This document shows, piece after piece, positions 8,913 through 16,929 of a stretch of DNA of 64,000 bases. Made by a program: the position numbers and the translations under genes. Each line of letters opens with the position of its first letter. Position 1 is the stretch's first letter. Below the pieces are notes generated by a model, which had not been told where the DNA came from, ran no database searches, and was given only the letters and a program-made list of their open reading frames with translations. The DNA comes from Rhizobium sophorae (GTDB taxonomy: Bacteria; Pseudomonadota; Alphaproteobacteria; Rhizobiales; Rhizobiaceae), in assembly GCF_013087515.1 (NCBI RefSeq), contig NZ_JABFCN010000003.1:186001-250000 (forward strand), written 5' to 3'.

Positions 8913-10019
8913 TCAGCGCCTCCCCTGTCCGGGCCGTCGGGCAAAAGCCAGGCCGCTTTCGGAATCGAACAGATGAACCCGCCCCGGGGCGGCATCGATC
9001 AGGATGTGATCACCTGGCGCCGGCGCGAAATGGCCGGCCTCATGAATGATGATCTGCTCGTCCTGCCCTGCAAGGTTGCCATAGACATAGGTCTCGGTCC
9101 CGAGTCCTTCGTGATACTGGACCATGAACGGCAGGCCTTGCTCGCTTGACCGTGAAAAATGCGCGGGCCGGATACCGGCGAGAACGGCCTGGCCGACCGC
9201 GATGCCGGCGAGATCGACATCGCTGACGATGCTGCCGCCGTTGCCGACATCGATGACGACGCCGCTTTCGCCGATGCCTGATACCTTACCCTTGATGATG
9301 TTCATGCGCGGCGAGCCGAGGAAGCCGGCGACGAACAGATTGCAAGGGCTATCGAACAGGTCCAGCGGTGCCCCGACCTGCTCGACCCGCCCGGCGCGCA
9401 GCACGACGATCTTGTCGGCCATGGTCATCGCCTCGACCTGGTCATGCGTGACATAGATCATCGTCGTCTTGATCTCGCGGTGGAGCTTGGTGATCTCGGC
9501 CCGGGTCTGGACGCGCAGCGCCGCGTCGAGATTCGACAGCGGCTCGTCGAAGAGGAAAATGTCCGGTTCGCGCACGATGGCCCGCCCGATTGCCACGCGC
9601 TGGCGCTGGCCGCCCGATAGCTGCTTCGGGCGCCGGTCGAGATAAGGTTCGATCGCCAGCATCCTGGCGGCCTCGGCAATCCGCGCCTCGATCTCGGCGC
9701 GCTTGAATTTCAGGTTCTCCAGGCCGAAAGCGAGATTCTTGCGAACGCTCATATGCGGATAGAGCGCGTAGGACTGGAAAACCATGGCGATCTTGCGTTC
9801 GGCCGGCGAGAGCGCGCTGACGTCGCGGCTCCCGATCGCGATGGCACCCGACGTGACCTCTTCGAGACCGGCAATGACACGCAGCAGGGTCGACTTGCCG
9901 CATCCCGACGGACCGACGAAGACCACGAACTCGCCGTCCTTGATATCGAGTTCGACGTCATGCAGGACTTTGACCGAGCCATACGATTTGTTGACGTTGG
10001 AAAGTTTCAGTTCTGCCAT
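8913..10019 (-). CDS. Sugar ABC transporter ATP-binding protein, UgpC/MalK type
   Basis: A 368-residue ATPase energising the CUT1 importer. It has Walker A GPSGCGKST (residues 37-45), Q-loop, signature LSGGQRQR, Walker B IFLFDEPLSNLD and the H-loop THDQVEAMT, then the C-terminal TOBE-type regulatory domain (about 240-350). The N-terminus MAELKLSNVNKSYG is standard. It overlaps the end of the GH28-like gene by 13 bases, consistent with one transcript. Confidence 0.92.
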   Translation of the reverse strand: MAELKLSNVNKSYGSVKVLHDVELDIKDGEFVVFVGPSGCGKSTLLRVIAGLEEVTSGAIAIGSRDVSALSPAERKIAMVFQSYALYPHMSVRKNLAFGLENLKFKRAEIEARIAEAARMLAIEPYLDRRPKQLSGGQRQRVAIGRAIVREPDIFLFDEPLSNLDAALRVQTRAEITKLHREIKTTMIYVTHDQVEAMTMADKIVVLRAGRVEQVGAPLDLFDSPCNLFVAGFLGSPRMNIIKGKVSGIGESGVVIDVGNGGSIVSDVDLAGIAVGQAVLAGIRPAHFSRSSEQGLPFMVQYHEGLGTETYVYGNLAGQDEQIIIHEAGHFAPAPGDHILIDAAPGRVHLFDSESGLAFARRPGQGRR

Positions 10020-11371
10020 GCCCTACTCCCATCAGGTGTCGCCGTTTCGAAGACGGCGTCGTTTTTGTTCCAGCCTTGCGGCAGCGGTGTCGGTCTTGTG
10101 ATCCGCACCTCATTCATTAAGATCCCGGTGACATCCGCCACGTAGACGGCCGGCATTCCTCCCGGATAGTTCTCAAGACCGATCACCCGCCCGTCCGACC
10201 CGCGGGTCCAGGCATTGGCGCGGCCGCCGCCATCGGCTTTCGGGGAAAGGTCGGCGTTCGTCGGACGCAGGTCGTAGGACCGCGCCGTGCCGAGTTGCCC
10301 CGGCTGCTGGTCTATGGCGATACGCGCCAACGATGCGTTGCGGATGCCGGCCGATGAGGTCGAAATGACTGTGATCGCCCCCTCCATCCGCCCGGTGATG
10401 TCCTCGACGATGAGATTTTCGATGGCGCCTGCCGGGCGTTCCGTAACTCGGTCAACGACATTGACGGTCAGCGCCTCCCCCGAGCCCCAGAAACCATCGG
10501 GCGTCTCGCGGCAGTCTACCGCAATTCTCGAAAACCTTACGTTCGATATCCGGCCGCCGTCGCGGGAAAAGACGCCGAGCGCCCTGTTGGAGGATGAGAC
10601 GCTGCAATCCTCGAACACGACATTGGTGACGTCGCCATGGGTTTCCGTGCCGATCTTCAGCGCACAGCTGAGGCTCTGAACGGCGCAGCGACGGACGAGA
10701 ATATTTTCGCATCGCCCGATGGCGACACGATCAGGACCAATGCTCGTCTTCAGGCATATGCCGTCGTCGGCCGTCGATATCCGGCAGTCCTCGATCACGG
10801 CGCCGCGGCAGGCATCCAGCACAATGCCGTCGGTGTTGGGAAGGCGGCGGTCGTTGTCGATGGTCACGTTTCTGACCGCGACATCGGTGCAATTGACGAA
10901 GTGCAGCGTCCACATCGGCGAGCGGCTGATATGGATGGAATTGATCTCAACCTCGTCGCAGCCCTCGAAGACGACGACGCGGGGACGAAATTCGGCCGGG
11001 ATGAAGGTTCCCACCGTCTCGTCGTCTCCCACAATGAAGCTCTCGCAACCGGCCTCGATGCGGCCCGCCCCCGTCAGGCTGATCCGCCGCGCATCCTTGG
11101 CGACGATCATGCCGCGGTCCGATTTTTCGGCGATCACCGAAACACTTGTATGCGCATAGGCTGCATAGTCCGGAACGGGACGCAGGATCGCGCCGGCGGC
11201 CAGATGAAGGTCGACGCCGGATCTGAGCTGGAGCCCGCGGCAGATATGAATGCCGGCCATGAGCTCCACGCGTCCGCCGCCCGAAGCCGACAGGCCGTCG
11301 ATAGCCGCTTGCAGGCGGATTGTATCGTCACCCTGCGCCGGCTCGATCGCGACAAGAGACACAGGGCTCAT
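10007..11371 (-). CDS. Glycoside hydrolase family 28-like protein (polygalacturonase fold)
   Basis: A 454-residue right-handed beta-helix protein related to polygalacturonases and rhamnogalacturonan hydrolases. Two of the GH28 catalytic motifs are visible: NTDG at 179-182 and the paired aspartates in STADDGICLKTS at 202-203. The third, the GHG histidine motif, is not visible; the corresponding stretch reads SLSCALKIGTE (about 233-243). It may use a different acid/base arrangement or be specialised. There is no signal peptide, so it should act in the cytoplasm on imported oligosaccharides. It overlaps the GH105 gene by ATGA at its start and the ATPase gene at its end. Confidence 0.8.
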   Translation of the reverse strand: MSPVSLVAIEPAQGDDTIRLQAAIDGLSASGGGRVELMAGIHICRGLQLRSGVDLHLAAGAILRPVPDYAAYAHTSVSVIAEKSDRGMIVAKDARRISLTGAGRIEAGCESFIVGDDETVGTFIPAEFRPRVVVFEGCDEVEINSIHISRSPMWTLHFVNCTDVAVRNVTIDNDRRLPNTDGIVLDACRGAVIEDCRISTADDGICLKTSIGPDRVAIGRCENILVRRCAVQSLSCALKIGTETHGDVTNVVFEDCSVSSSNRALGVFSRDGGRISNVRFSRIAVDCRETPDGFWGSGEALTVNVVDRVTERPAGAIENLIVEDITGRMEGAITVISTSSAGIRNASLARIAIDQQPGQLGTARSYDLRPTNADLSPKADGGGRANAWTRGSDGRVIGLENYPGGMPAVYVADVTGILMNEVRITRPTPLPQGWNKNDAVFETATPDGSRAWQN

Positions 11372-12462
11372 TGGCGCTCGCCGTTCTCGAGAAAGACTTC
11401 CGTCAGGAGCAGCATGGTCAGCGCCTGGCCATAAGGCGTCGGCACGTTGGGGATGCGCCGGTAGAAATCGAGGTCATGGCCCATCGGCGTGCCATCCGAG
11501 ACGCCGTGGACGACGCCTTCTTCGTCGATCTGCGTCAGCACCGCCGCAAGCGCGCGCTCCGCATAGGCCCTGTCGTCCTTGTCGAGAATGCCGGCATCGA
11601 TGGCGCGCAATATGCCGTAGGCAATGCCTGCCGTGGCCGAGGTTTCCAGCGGCGAGGACGGATCGTCCAGAAGCGTCGTGAACATCCCGTCCGACCGCTG
11701 GCATTCCTTCAACGTGCGCACCTGGCTGACGAGAACGTTCGACAGAAAACGTCGGTCCTTTTCGCCCAGCGTCGGAACGAGATCGAAGAGCTCGGGGATG
11801 GCGACGGTGATCCAGGCATTGCCACGCGCCCAGAAGGCATTGGCGAAATTGTGCCGCCCGTTGAATGTCCAGCCATGATACCAGAGCCCGCTGACCGGAT
11901 CGGAGAGATAGCGGGTGTGGATCACGAACTGATAGACGGCCTCGTCGATCCATTCACTGCGCTCGCAGAGCACGCCGGCCCGGGCGAGAAACAGGCAGGC
12001 CATGAACAGCGTATCGTCCCACAATTCGCCATCGTTGAGGCGCTCCTTGACGACGTGCTGAAAACCGCCGTCTTCTGTCTTCGGCAGTTCCTTGACGAGC
12101 CATTCGGCCCAGTCCTCGACGAGAGCGCGAAAATCGGGACGGTCGACATGCTGGACGAGGATTGCAAGCGGCAGCATCGGCGCCGTGCTGTTGATCTGGC
12201 GTGGCGGCAGGCCGCGTTCGATCTGGCCGGCATACCAGGCGACGAGTTCCTGCAGCGCTTTCTGATCATTGGTGGAAATGGCACGCCGCAGGAAGCCGTA
12301 AAGACCGACGCCGACTTCCCAGTCCCATTCGTCGAACTGGATTCCGGAGGCGGAATTTCCCGTCACGAGACCTTCCTTGATGCCCCTGAGCCGGCTGAAA
12401 GCCGTTGCCACACGATCGATCGTCGTCAGAAGGGCGGCGTTATCGACAGATGTTGTGTTCAT
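11368..12462 (-). CDS. Unsaturated rhamnogalacturonyl hydrolase-like protein (GH105/YteR family)
   Basis: A 364-residue alpha/alpha-toroid protein matching the GH88/GH105 group. These enzymes remove 4,5-unsaturated uronate from lyase-produced oligosaccharides by hydrating the double bond. The YteR-type catalytic region is present (LWDDTLFMA, Asp149-150), as are the substrate-binding WARGNAW (211-217) and HGW segments. No signal peptide: cytoplasmic. It starts 17 bases after the stop of the 840-residue gene and ends in an ATGA overlap with the GH28-like gene. It implies that the imported oligosaccharides carry an unsaturated end, i.e. a lyase acts upstream of it. Confidence 0.85.
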   Translation of the reverse strand: MNTTSVDNAALLTTIDRVATAFSRLRGIKEGLVTGNSASGIQFDEWDWEVGVGLYGFLRRAISTNDQKALQELVAWYAGQIERGLPPRQINSTAPMLPLAILVQHVDRPDFRALVEDWAEWLVKELPKTEDGGFQHVVKERLNDGELWDDTLFMACLFLARAGVLCERSEWIDEAVYQFVIHTRYLSDPVSGLWYHGWTFNGRHNFANAFWARGNAWITVAIPELFDLVPTLGEKDRRFLSNVLVSQVRTLKECQRSDGMFTTLLDDPSSPLETSATAGIAYGILRAIDAGILDKDDRAYAERALAAVLTQIDEEGVVHGVSDGTPMGHDLDFYRRIPNVPTPYGQALTMLLLTEVFLENGERQ

Positions 12463-12479
12463 GCTGGAGACCTATGTTT

Positions 12480-15002
12480 TTACGAGTAGAACGGCCCGTC
12501 AGTGCCGGCGCCGGAGGCTGCACTGTCGTGGGTGAGGATCGGGTGCGGCTGATCGTGGGTGAAGGGCCTCGCCTCGCCGCCGATCGAAAGACCGTCGGCA
12601 TAGGACAGGCCAATCGCTGGGCCGCCCGGTGGCGTCAGCGCGAGACGCCGAAGCTCTGGGTCGAAGGAAACCGTTGTCTGGCACAGGCGTTCGATGAACG
12701 CCTTGAAGGCGTCACTGTTGCCGCATCCGACGATCGCCGCCCAGCCGCAAAGCGATCCGTGGGAGCGCGCCTCGCGGCCGGCGGTCGGGCCGTCGATGAT
12801 CAATCCCAGACCGTTCGACGCCCAGAGGGCGGCAAATCCTCGGCCCGATCGCGCGATCAGCCACTTATCTTCGACGATGAGATCGTCCAGGCCGTCGCGG
12901 CCGATATAGGCATGCGTCCACGCATGGCGTGCGTCGCTTGTGTCCTCGATCAGGAGGGCGACGTCGCGATGCTGGGCGACACGCGGCAGGATGCCGTTGC
13001 CGGCCCAATAGGATGGCCTTTGATTGCCCCAGGGATCGTCCTCACCGGGATGGTTGACCCACAGCCTCGCCATCGGATGGCCGGCCAGCCGGATGTCGAT
13101 GACATGCTGCTGGTGCCCCTTCTGGCCGGTCTTGTGATCGACGACAGTCGAAAGCTGCGCCGCTTCGTTCTTGAACAGCACGAGTTTTCCGCTCTCGAGT
13201 CCCTGGCTGTAACGCGCCTCGACGTTTCTGCCCCTGGGAAGGACGGCAAGCTCGGTCAGGTCGGCGGGGGGCTCGTAGCCGCCGGCACAGAACATGGTCA
13301 ATGCCGCGACGCCGTTGTTCAGCCAGCCGGTCCCGAAGGCGACCTGGGCGAAGGGCGCAAGCTCGGTCAGCGGGCCGGCGCGCAGCTCCTTGTCGTAGGC
13401 ACGGCCCTGCGAGCCGGCCGGAACGCCGGCAAGCGTATGAAGGGCGATCATGCGGAAGATGAGATCGATCTGGCCGCGGGCGCGATCGGCGATCTCGCTC
13501 TCGGCCCAGCGCTCCAGCGCGAGCAGGCCGATGAAATCGATCGGGTAATAGGCGGCCGAATTCCATTCCGCCAGGCCATGAGCCTCGACGCTGTCGAACC
13601 AGCGCCCGAGGCGCCTGACGGCGAGTTCCGCCTGCTGCCGTCCCGTCCGCCCCGAGGCCGAAAACAGCTCGTCGGGCAGAAGAAGTCCGGCCAGCAGCTG
13701 GCTGGTATGAAAGCAGAGCACATGGTTCTCGCTCCAGAACCACATCGCATCATTGCCCGGCTCGTCGACCCAGTAGCGATAGGAGAGAACGGAACGGCGG
13801 ATGCGATCGACCGTGGCCTTGGGCATCCGGTCGCCATAGGCGCCGAGCAGCCACAGGAGAGGCACCATGATGAAGTCCGAACAATCCTCCCGCGCATCGA
13901 TCGAGGCGAGCGTCGCTTCGACGATGCGGTCGAAGCTTTCCTGGTCGTCATGACCGGTTTCCATCATCGCGATCAGCCGCCCGGCGCGGTTGGCGCCGAA
14001 GCGGGCGCTGTATTCCAGCGCCTGCCGCTTGCGGGCGGAAAGCGGTGCCTCGGCCGGCAATGGCGAAAGGCTGCTCATGAAGGCGGCATCGATGACGCGG
14101 GTGACCAAACCCGGCCCGGAGCCGATCGTCATATGGATGCCGTGATAACCGTCCGCAATGCCGCAGACATCCTCGGCGATCAGGCGGCTCTGATGAGCAT
14201 GCAGGGTCAGTTTCGAATGGGCGAGAATGGGCCGCTCATGGCCGTGGCCGACAACCTTGAGCTCCACCGGCAGGTCGCGCTCGGGCGCCGTGTCGAAGAT
14301 GATTTCCAGCGGCTGGTTGACGAAGACGTCGCAGGCTGGGCGTACCCCGCGCGAAAGGGCTTCCAGTTCGCGCACCTCGTCCTGGTCGAGCGACACCGGC
14401 AGCAGCACCGAGAGCGGTTCGTCGTCCAGCATTTCAAGCTCGAAGAACCAGGTGGTGTCGCGCTCGGCAAGGTCTTCAGTATGGACGACAATCTCGTTGT
14501 CGCCGGCTTCGAGCGGCAGCGTTATCTCAGTCGCGCTTTCGACGTTGCGCTTGAATGGCTCGAAGCGCACCGCCTCCTGCCCGTTGACCCAGATGCGAAC
14601 GCCGCCGCAGGTCTTGAGCGCGAGATGGAGCGTGCGCGGAGCGTCCGTCCTGAACGTGCCCTTCAGCCATCGCCTGACATGTGTGGGCACATGCCAGAAG
14701 CTGGTGAACTCGACGCGGCGGTTCGAGCCGGGAAGATAGAGGCTTTCGGTCGGCCAGGACGTGTCGGGTGCCAGCGGCCGCCCCACCATGGTCGACCAGA
14801 AGGCCTTGCGGCAAGGCAGGTCGCCGACATCGACGAAACCGTTGATGAAACGATAGTTCACGCGGTCTTCGGCTGGGGCCGGCTCGCCGGGAAAATAGCT
14901 GGCAATGAGGCCGGAAACGGCCCATGCCGTCACCGTCTGCCCCTCGGCCACGCTGTAGGCCGGCGCCATGTCGCTCGGCTGCTTGATGCTTTCCGTTTTC
15001 AC
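12480..15002 (-). CDS. Large protein of unknown function, probable polysaccharide-active toroid protein
   Basis: An 840-residue protein I cannot assign to a named family. Residues about 110-200 look like a beta-sandwich carbohydrate-binding module (TCGGVRIWVNG, AGDNEIVVHTEDL). Residues about 325-600 look like an alpha/alpha toroid with the conserved-looking motifs WFWSENH (421-427), FSASGRTG and EWNSAAYYPID (479-489). A beta-rich C-terminus follows. Asn/His/Tyr sets of this kind are catalytic in toroid polysaccharide lyases, so a lyase or hydrolase is likely. The GTG at 15002 is chosen because GGAGGAG lies seven bases upstream. There is no signal peptide. It is the first gene of the operon, directly after an operator. 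Confidence 0.72.
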   Translation of the reverse strand: MKTESIKQPSDMAPAYSVAEGQTVTAWAVSGLIASYFPGEPAPAEDRVNYRFINGFVDVGDLPCRKAFWSTMVGRPLAPDTSWPTESLYLPGSNRRVEFTSFWHVPTHVRRWLKGTFRTDAPRTLHLALKTCGGVRIWVNGQEAVRFEPFKRNVESATEITLPLEAGDNEIVVHTEDLAERDTTWFFELEMLDDEPLSVLLPVSLDQDEVRELEALSRGVRPACDVFVNQPLEIIFDTAPERDLPVELKVVGHGHERPILAHSKLTLHAHQSRLIAEDVCGIADGYHGIHMTIGSGPGLVTRVIDAAFMSSLSPLPAEAPLSARKRQALEYSARFGANRAGRLIAMMETGHDDQESFDRIVEATLASIDAREDCSDFIMVPLLWLLGAYGDRMPKATVDRIRRSVLSYRYWVDEPGNDAMWFWSENHVLCFHTSQLLAGLLLPDELFSASGRTGRQQAELAVRRLGRWFDSVEAHGLAEWNSAAYYPIDFIGLLALERWAESEIADRARGQIDLIFRMIALHTLAGVPAGSQGRAYDKELRAGPLTELAPFAQVAFGTGWLNNGVAALTMFCAGGYEPPADLTELAVLPRGRNVEARYSQGLESGKLVLFKNEAAQLSTVVDHKTGQKGHQQHVIDIRLAGHPMARLWVNHPGEDDPWGNQRPSYWAGNGILPRVAQHRDVALLIEDTSDARHAWTHAYIGRDGLDDLIVEDKWLIARSGRGFAALWASNGLGLIIDGPTAGREARSHGSLCGWAAIVGCGNSDAFKAFIERLCQTTVSFDPELRRLALTPPGGPAIGLSYADGLSIGGEARPFTHDQPHPILTHDSAASGAGTDGPFYS

Positions 15003-15023
15003 AGATCGCCTCCTCCGCAATCC

Positions 15024-15041
15024 AATGAAAATATTTTCATT
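15024..15041. promoter_or_regulatory. 18-bp perfect palindromic operator (left copy)
   Basis: AATGAAAATATTTTCATT is a perfect palindrome 21 bases upstream of the GTG of the 840-residue gene. Its 16-base core is nearly identical to the site at 15166. A pair of matching sites, one before each divergent transcript, is strong evidence of a shared local repressor or activator; which regulator binds is unknown. Confidence 0.72.
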
Positions 15042-15165
15042 ATGTCATTTAGCTGCGTGACTTTGGAAAATTGCCCAAAAACATCGCTATTCGGGTAGAA
15101 AATAGCTTGACGGAACGAATGTCAAGTATATGAAATTCACTTATCGATGGCTTAGGCCGCGATTG

Positions 15166-15181
15166 ATGAAAATGTTTTCAT
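15166..15181. promoter_or_regulatory. 16-bp palindromic operator (right copy)
   Basis: ATGAAAATGTTTTCAT has perfect 7-base arms (ATGAAAA/TTTTCAT) around TG. It ends directly before the GGGAGG ribosome site of the binding-protein gene. With the site at 15024-15041 it forms a pair spaced about 140 bases apart, flanking both promoters. Confidence 0.72.
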
Positions 15182-15193
15182 GGGAGGATGAAA

Positions 15194-16480
15194 ATGAAAA
15201 CCTATCTTTCAGGGGCTTTCGCACTGGCGCTGGCCACCGTTTCTTTCGCATGGTCCAGCGTGGCGATGGCGGAAACCCAGACGATCACCTTTCTCTTCAC
15301 CGACGACGACCAGGCTTATGTCGAGCGGATGGAAGCGCTGAGCAAGGAATTCGAGACGGCGCATCCCGACATCAAGGTGAATTTCGTTTCGTCGGGCTAT
15401 GATGCCGTCGCCAAGCAGCTGCCGGTGCAGCTTGCCATCGGCGAAGGTCCCGACGTTGCCAAGATCACCGACTGGCAACTGGCGCCCTACTACCTCGACA
15501 TGCGCCCGCTGATGAAGGATCCGGACGGCTTCGCCAAGCTGCACGGCGACAGCTTGAACACGCTTCGCTTCCCCGGCGTCAACGATCCGAACTCGATCAA
15601 CGGCTATGTCGCCTCGCAGACCTTCAACCTGCCCTTCGTCAACAAGACGCTCTTCGAACAGGCCAGCGAACCGCTTCCGAAGCCCACCGCCACGCTGAAG
15701 GACATCGTCGAAGCCTCGGCGCGCGTCGCCAAGGCGACCGGCGCCCAGATCCCCTTCACCATGGATCGCTCGGGCCATCGCTTCTCCGGCGCGGCCTTCT
15801 CCTACGGCTCGAACTACGTCAAGGACGGCAAGTTCTCGTTCCCCGACGATGCCGCCAAGCACTACATCACCGATCTCTATAACTGGACGAAGGACGGATC
15901 CTTCCCGAAGGAAATGTGGGGCGCTGCCGGCGGAACCCAGTACAAGAACATGGGTGACGAGTTCGTCAACGGCAATGTCGTGACCTATCTCGCCGGCAAC
16001 TGGATGGTCAATCCGTTCCAGAAGAAGATCGGCGACGCCTTCGACTGGACGGCGATCAGCGCACCCTGCGGCGATGCCGGCTGCTATGCGATGCCGGGGG
16101 GCACAGCGATCGTCGGATTCAAGCGCACCAAGTACCCACAGGCCGTAGCCTCGTTCATCGAGTTCCTCGGCTCTGAAAAGGTCCAGCGTGAAATCGCCGA
16201 AAACTACGTCATCCTGACCGGCGCCGACATCAAGGACCCGCAGTACAAGCTCGAGAGCAAGAACGCCAAGGAGGCCATGGCCGTCTTCCTCGCAAGCCGC
16301 AACAGCGCACCGAAGGCCGCCCGCGACCTCGAACGCCTCAAGGGATCCTCCGCCATCTATCAGCTCATCGTCCAGAGAATGAGCCAGCTTATCGTCGGCG
16401 AGCTTTCCCTCGACGATACGTTCAAGGCGATGAGCGCCGACGTCGACAAGGTCAACGTGGCCCTCGCCGCCAACAAGTAA
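15194..16480 (+). CDS. Sugar ABC transporter substrate-binding protein
   Basis: A 428-residue periplasmic solute-binding protein of the CUT1 (SBP_bac_1) family. It has a clear signal peptide (MKTYLSGAF... ending AMA, cleavage near residue 26). The start at 15194 is preferred over 15188 because the GGGAGG Shine-Dalgarno is then six bases upstream. It is transcribed divergently from the six-gene operon that supplies the permeases and ATPase, and both directions carry the same operator. Ligand is unknown; a pectic or uronate oligosaccharide is inferred from the enzymes. A strong terminator follows. Confidence 0.88.
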   Translation: MKTYLSGAFALALATVSFAWSSVAMAETQTITFLFTDDDQAYVERMEALSKEFETAHPDIKVNFVSSGYDAVAKQLPVQLAIGEGPDVAKITDWQLAPYYLDMRPLMKDPDGFAKLHGDSLNTLRFPGVNDPNSINGYVASQTFNLPFVNKTLFEQASEPLPKPTATLKDIVEASARVAKATGAQIPFTMDRSGHRFSGAAFSYGSNYVKDGKFSFPDDAAKHYITDLYNWTKDGSFPKEMWGAAGGTQYKNMGDEFVNGNVVTYLAGNWMVNPFQKKIGDAFDWTAISAPCGDAGCYAMPGGTAIVGFKRTKYPQAVASFIEFLGSEKVQREIAENYVILTGADIKDPQYKLESKNAKEAMAVFLASRNSAPKAARDLERLKGSSAIYQLIVQRMSQLIVGELSLDDTFKAMSADVDKVNVALAANK

Positions 16481-16516
16481 CCGGCCGCGCCTGTCTCCCA
16501 CAGATTGCGCGCTGCG

Positions 16517-16555
16517 TCAGCCACGGCCCCGCAACGGGCCGTGGCTGATCGTTTT
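16517..16555 (+). terminator. Rho-independent terminator after binding-protein gene
   Basis: A perfect 13-bp stem (TCAGCCACGGCCC / GGGCCGTGGCTGA) with a six-base loop is followed by TCGTTTT. It lies 37 bases after the stop of the binding-protein gene. Confidence 0.82.
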
Positions 16556-16929
16556 CGCCCCTGCCCACACCGCGTCCCCGACAGTTCGATCATTTTCGAA
16601 TTGTCGAGGAACCACGCTACGTCCCGCAAGGAAGGCGCTCGGAACGATCTTCTCGGGAGAAGGCGAAGCCCGCCTTTCTCGCCGCGATGTCGACAGGCAC
16701 TGCCGCTCAACTGCTCGGAAACGTCCTTGTCCGGCGCTCGCCCTGACAGCCAGCCAAGCCGACGCGGCATATCATCAGAGCGATTAGACAAGAGGGACCG
16801 TCTGGCGGTCGTGACACAGGGTCCAGGAGAGGCTATACGCGTTGTCGGCCTGCGCGGCGCGTCGGCTCAGGCTCAATTTAGTAACGTCGGCAAATCGGCG
16901 ACAGTCCAGCCCATTGAGGTGCATTTTTC
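16556..16929. other. Intergenic region upstream of DUF3422 gene
   Basis: About 370 bases with no convincing gene. It holds one inverted repeat at 16579-16606 (CGACAGTTCG / CGAATTGTCG, one wobble, eight-base loop). That could be an operator or the end of a leader RNA. I see no clear promoter. Confidence 0.45.

Noticed and set aside
12405..15098. Long open frame (about 900 codons) on the plus strand
   Set aside because: It lies opposite the 840-residue gene. High GC gives long antisense frames, the residues are Arg/Gly-rich with no domains, and there is no ribosome site.
15209..16501. 430-codon minus-strand frame opposite the substrate-binding protein
   Set aside because: Shadow of the binding-protein gene, which has a signal peptide and ribosome site; the antisense product has no recognisable motif.
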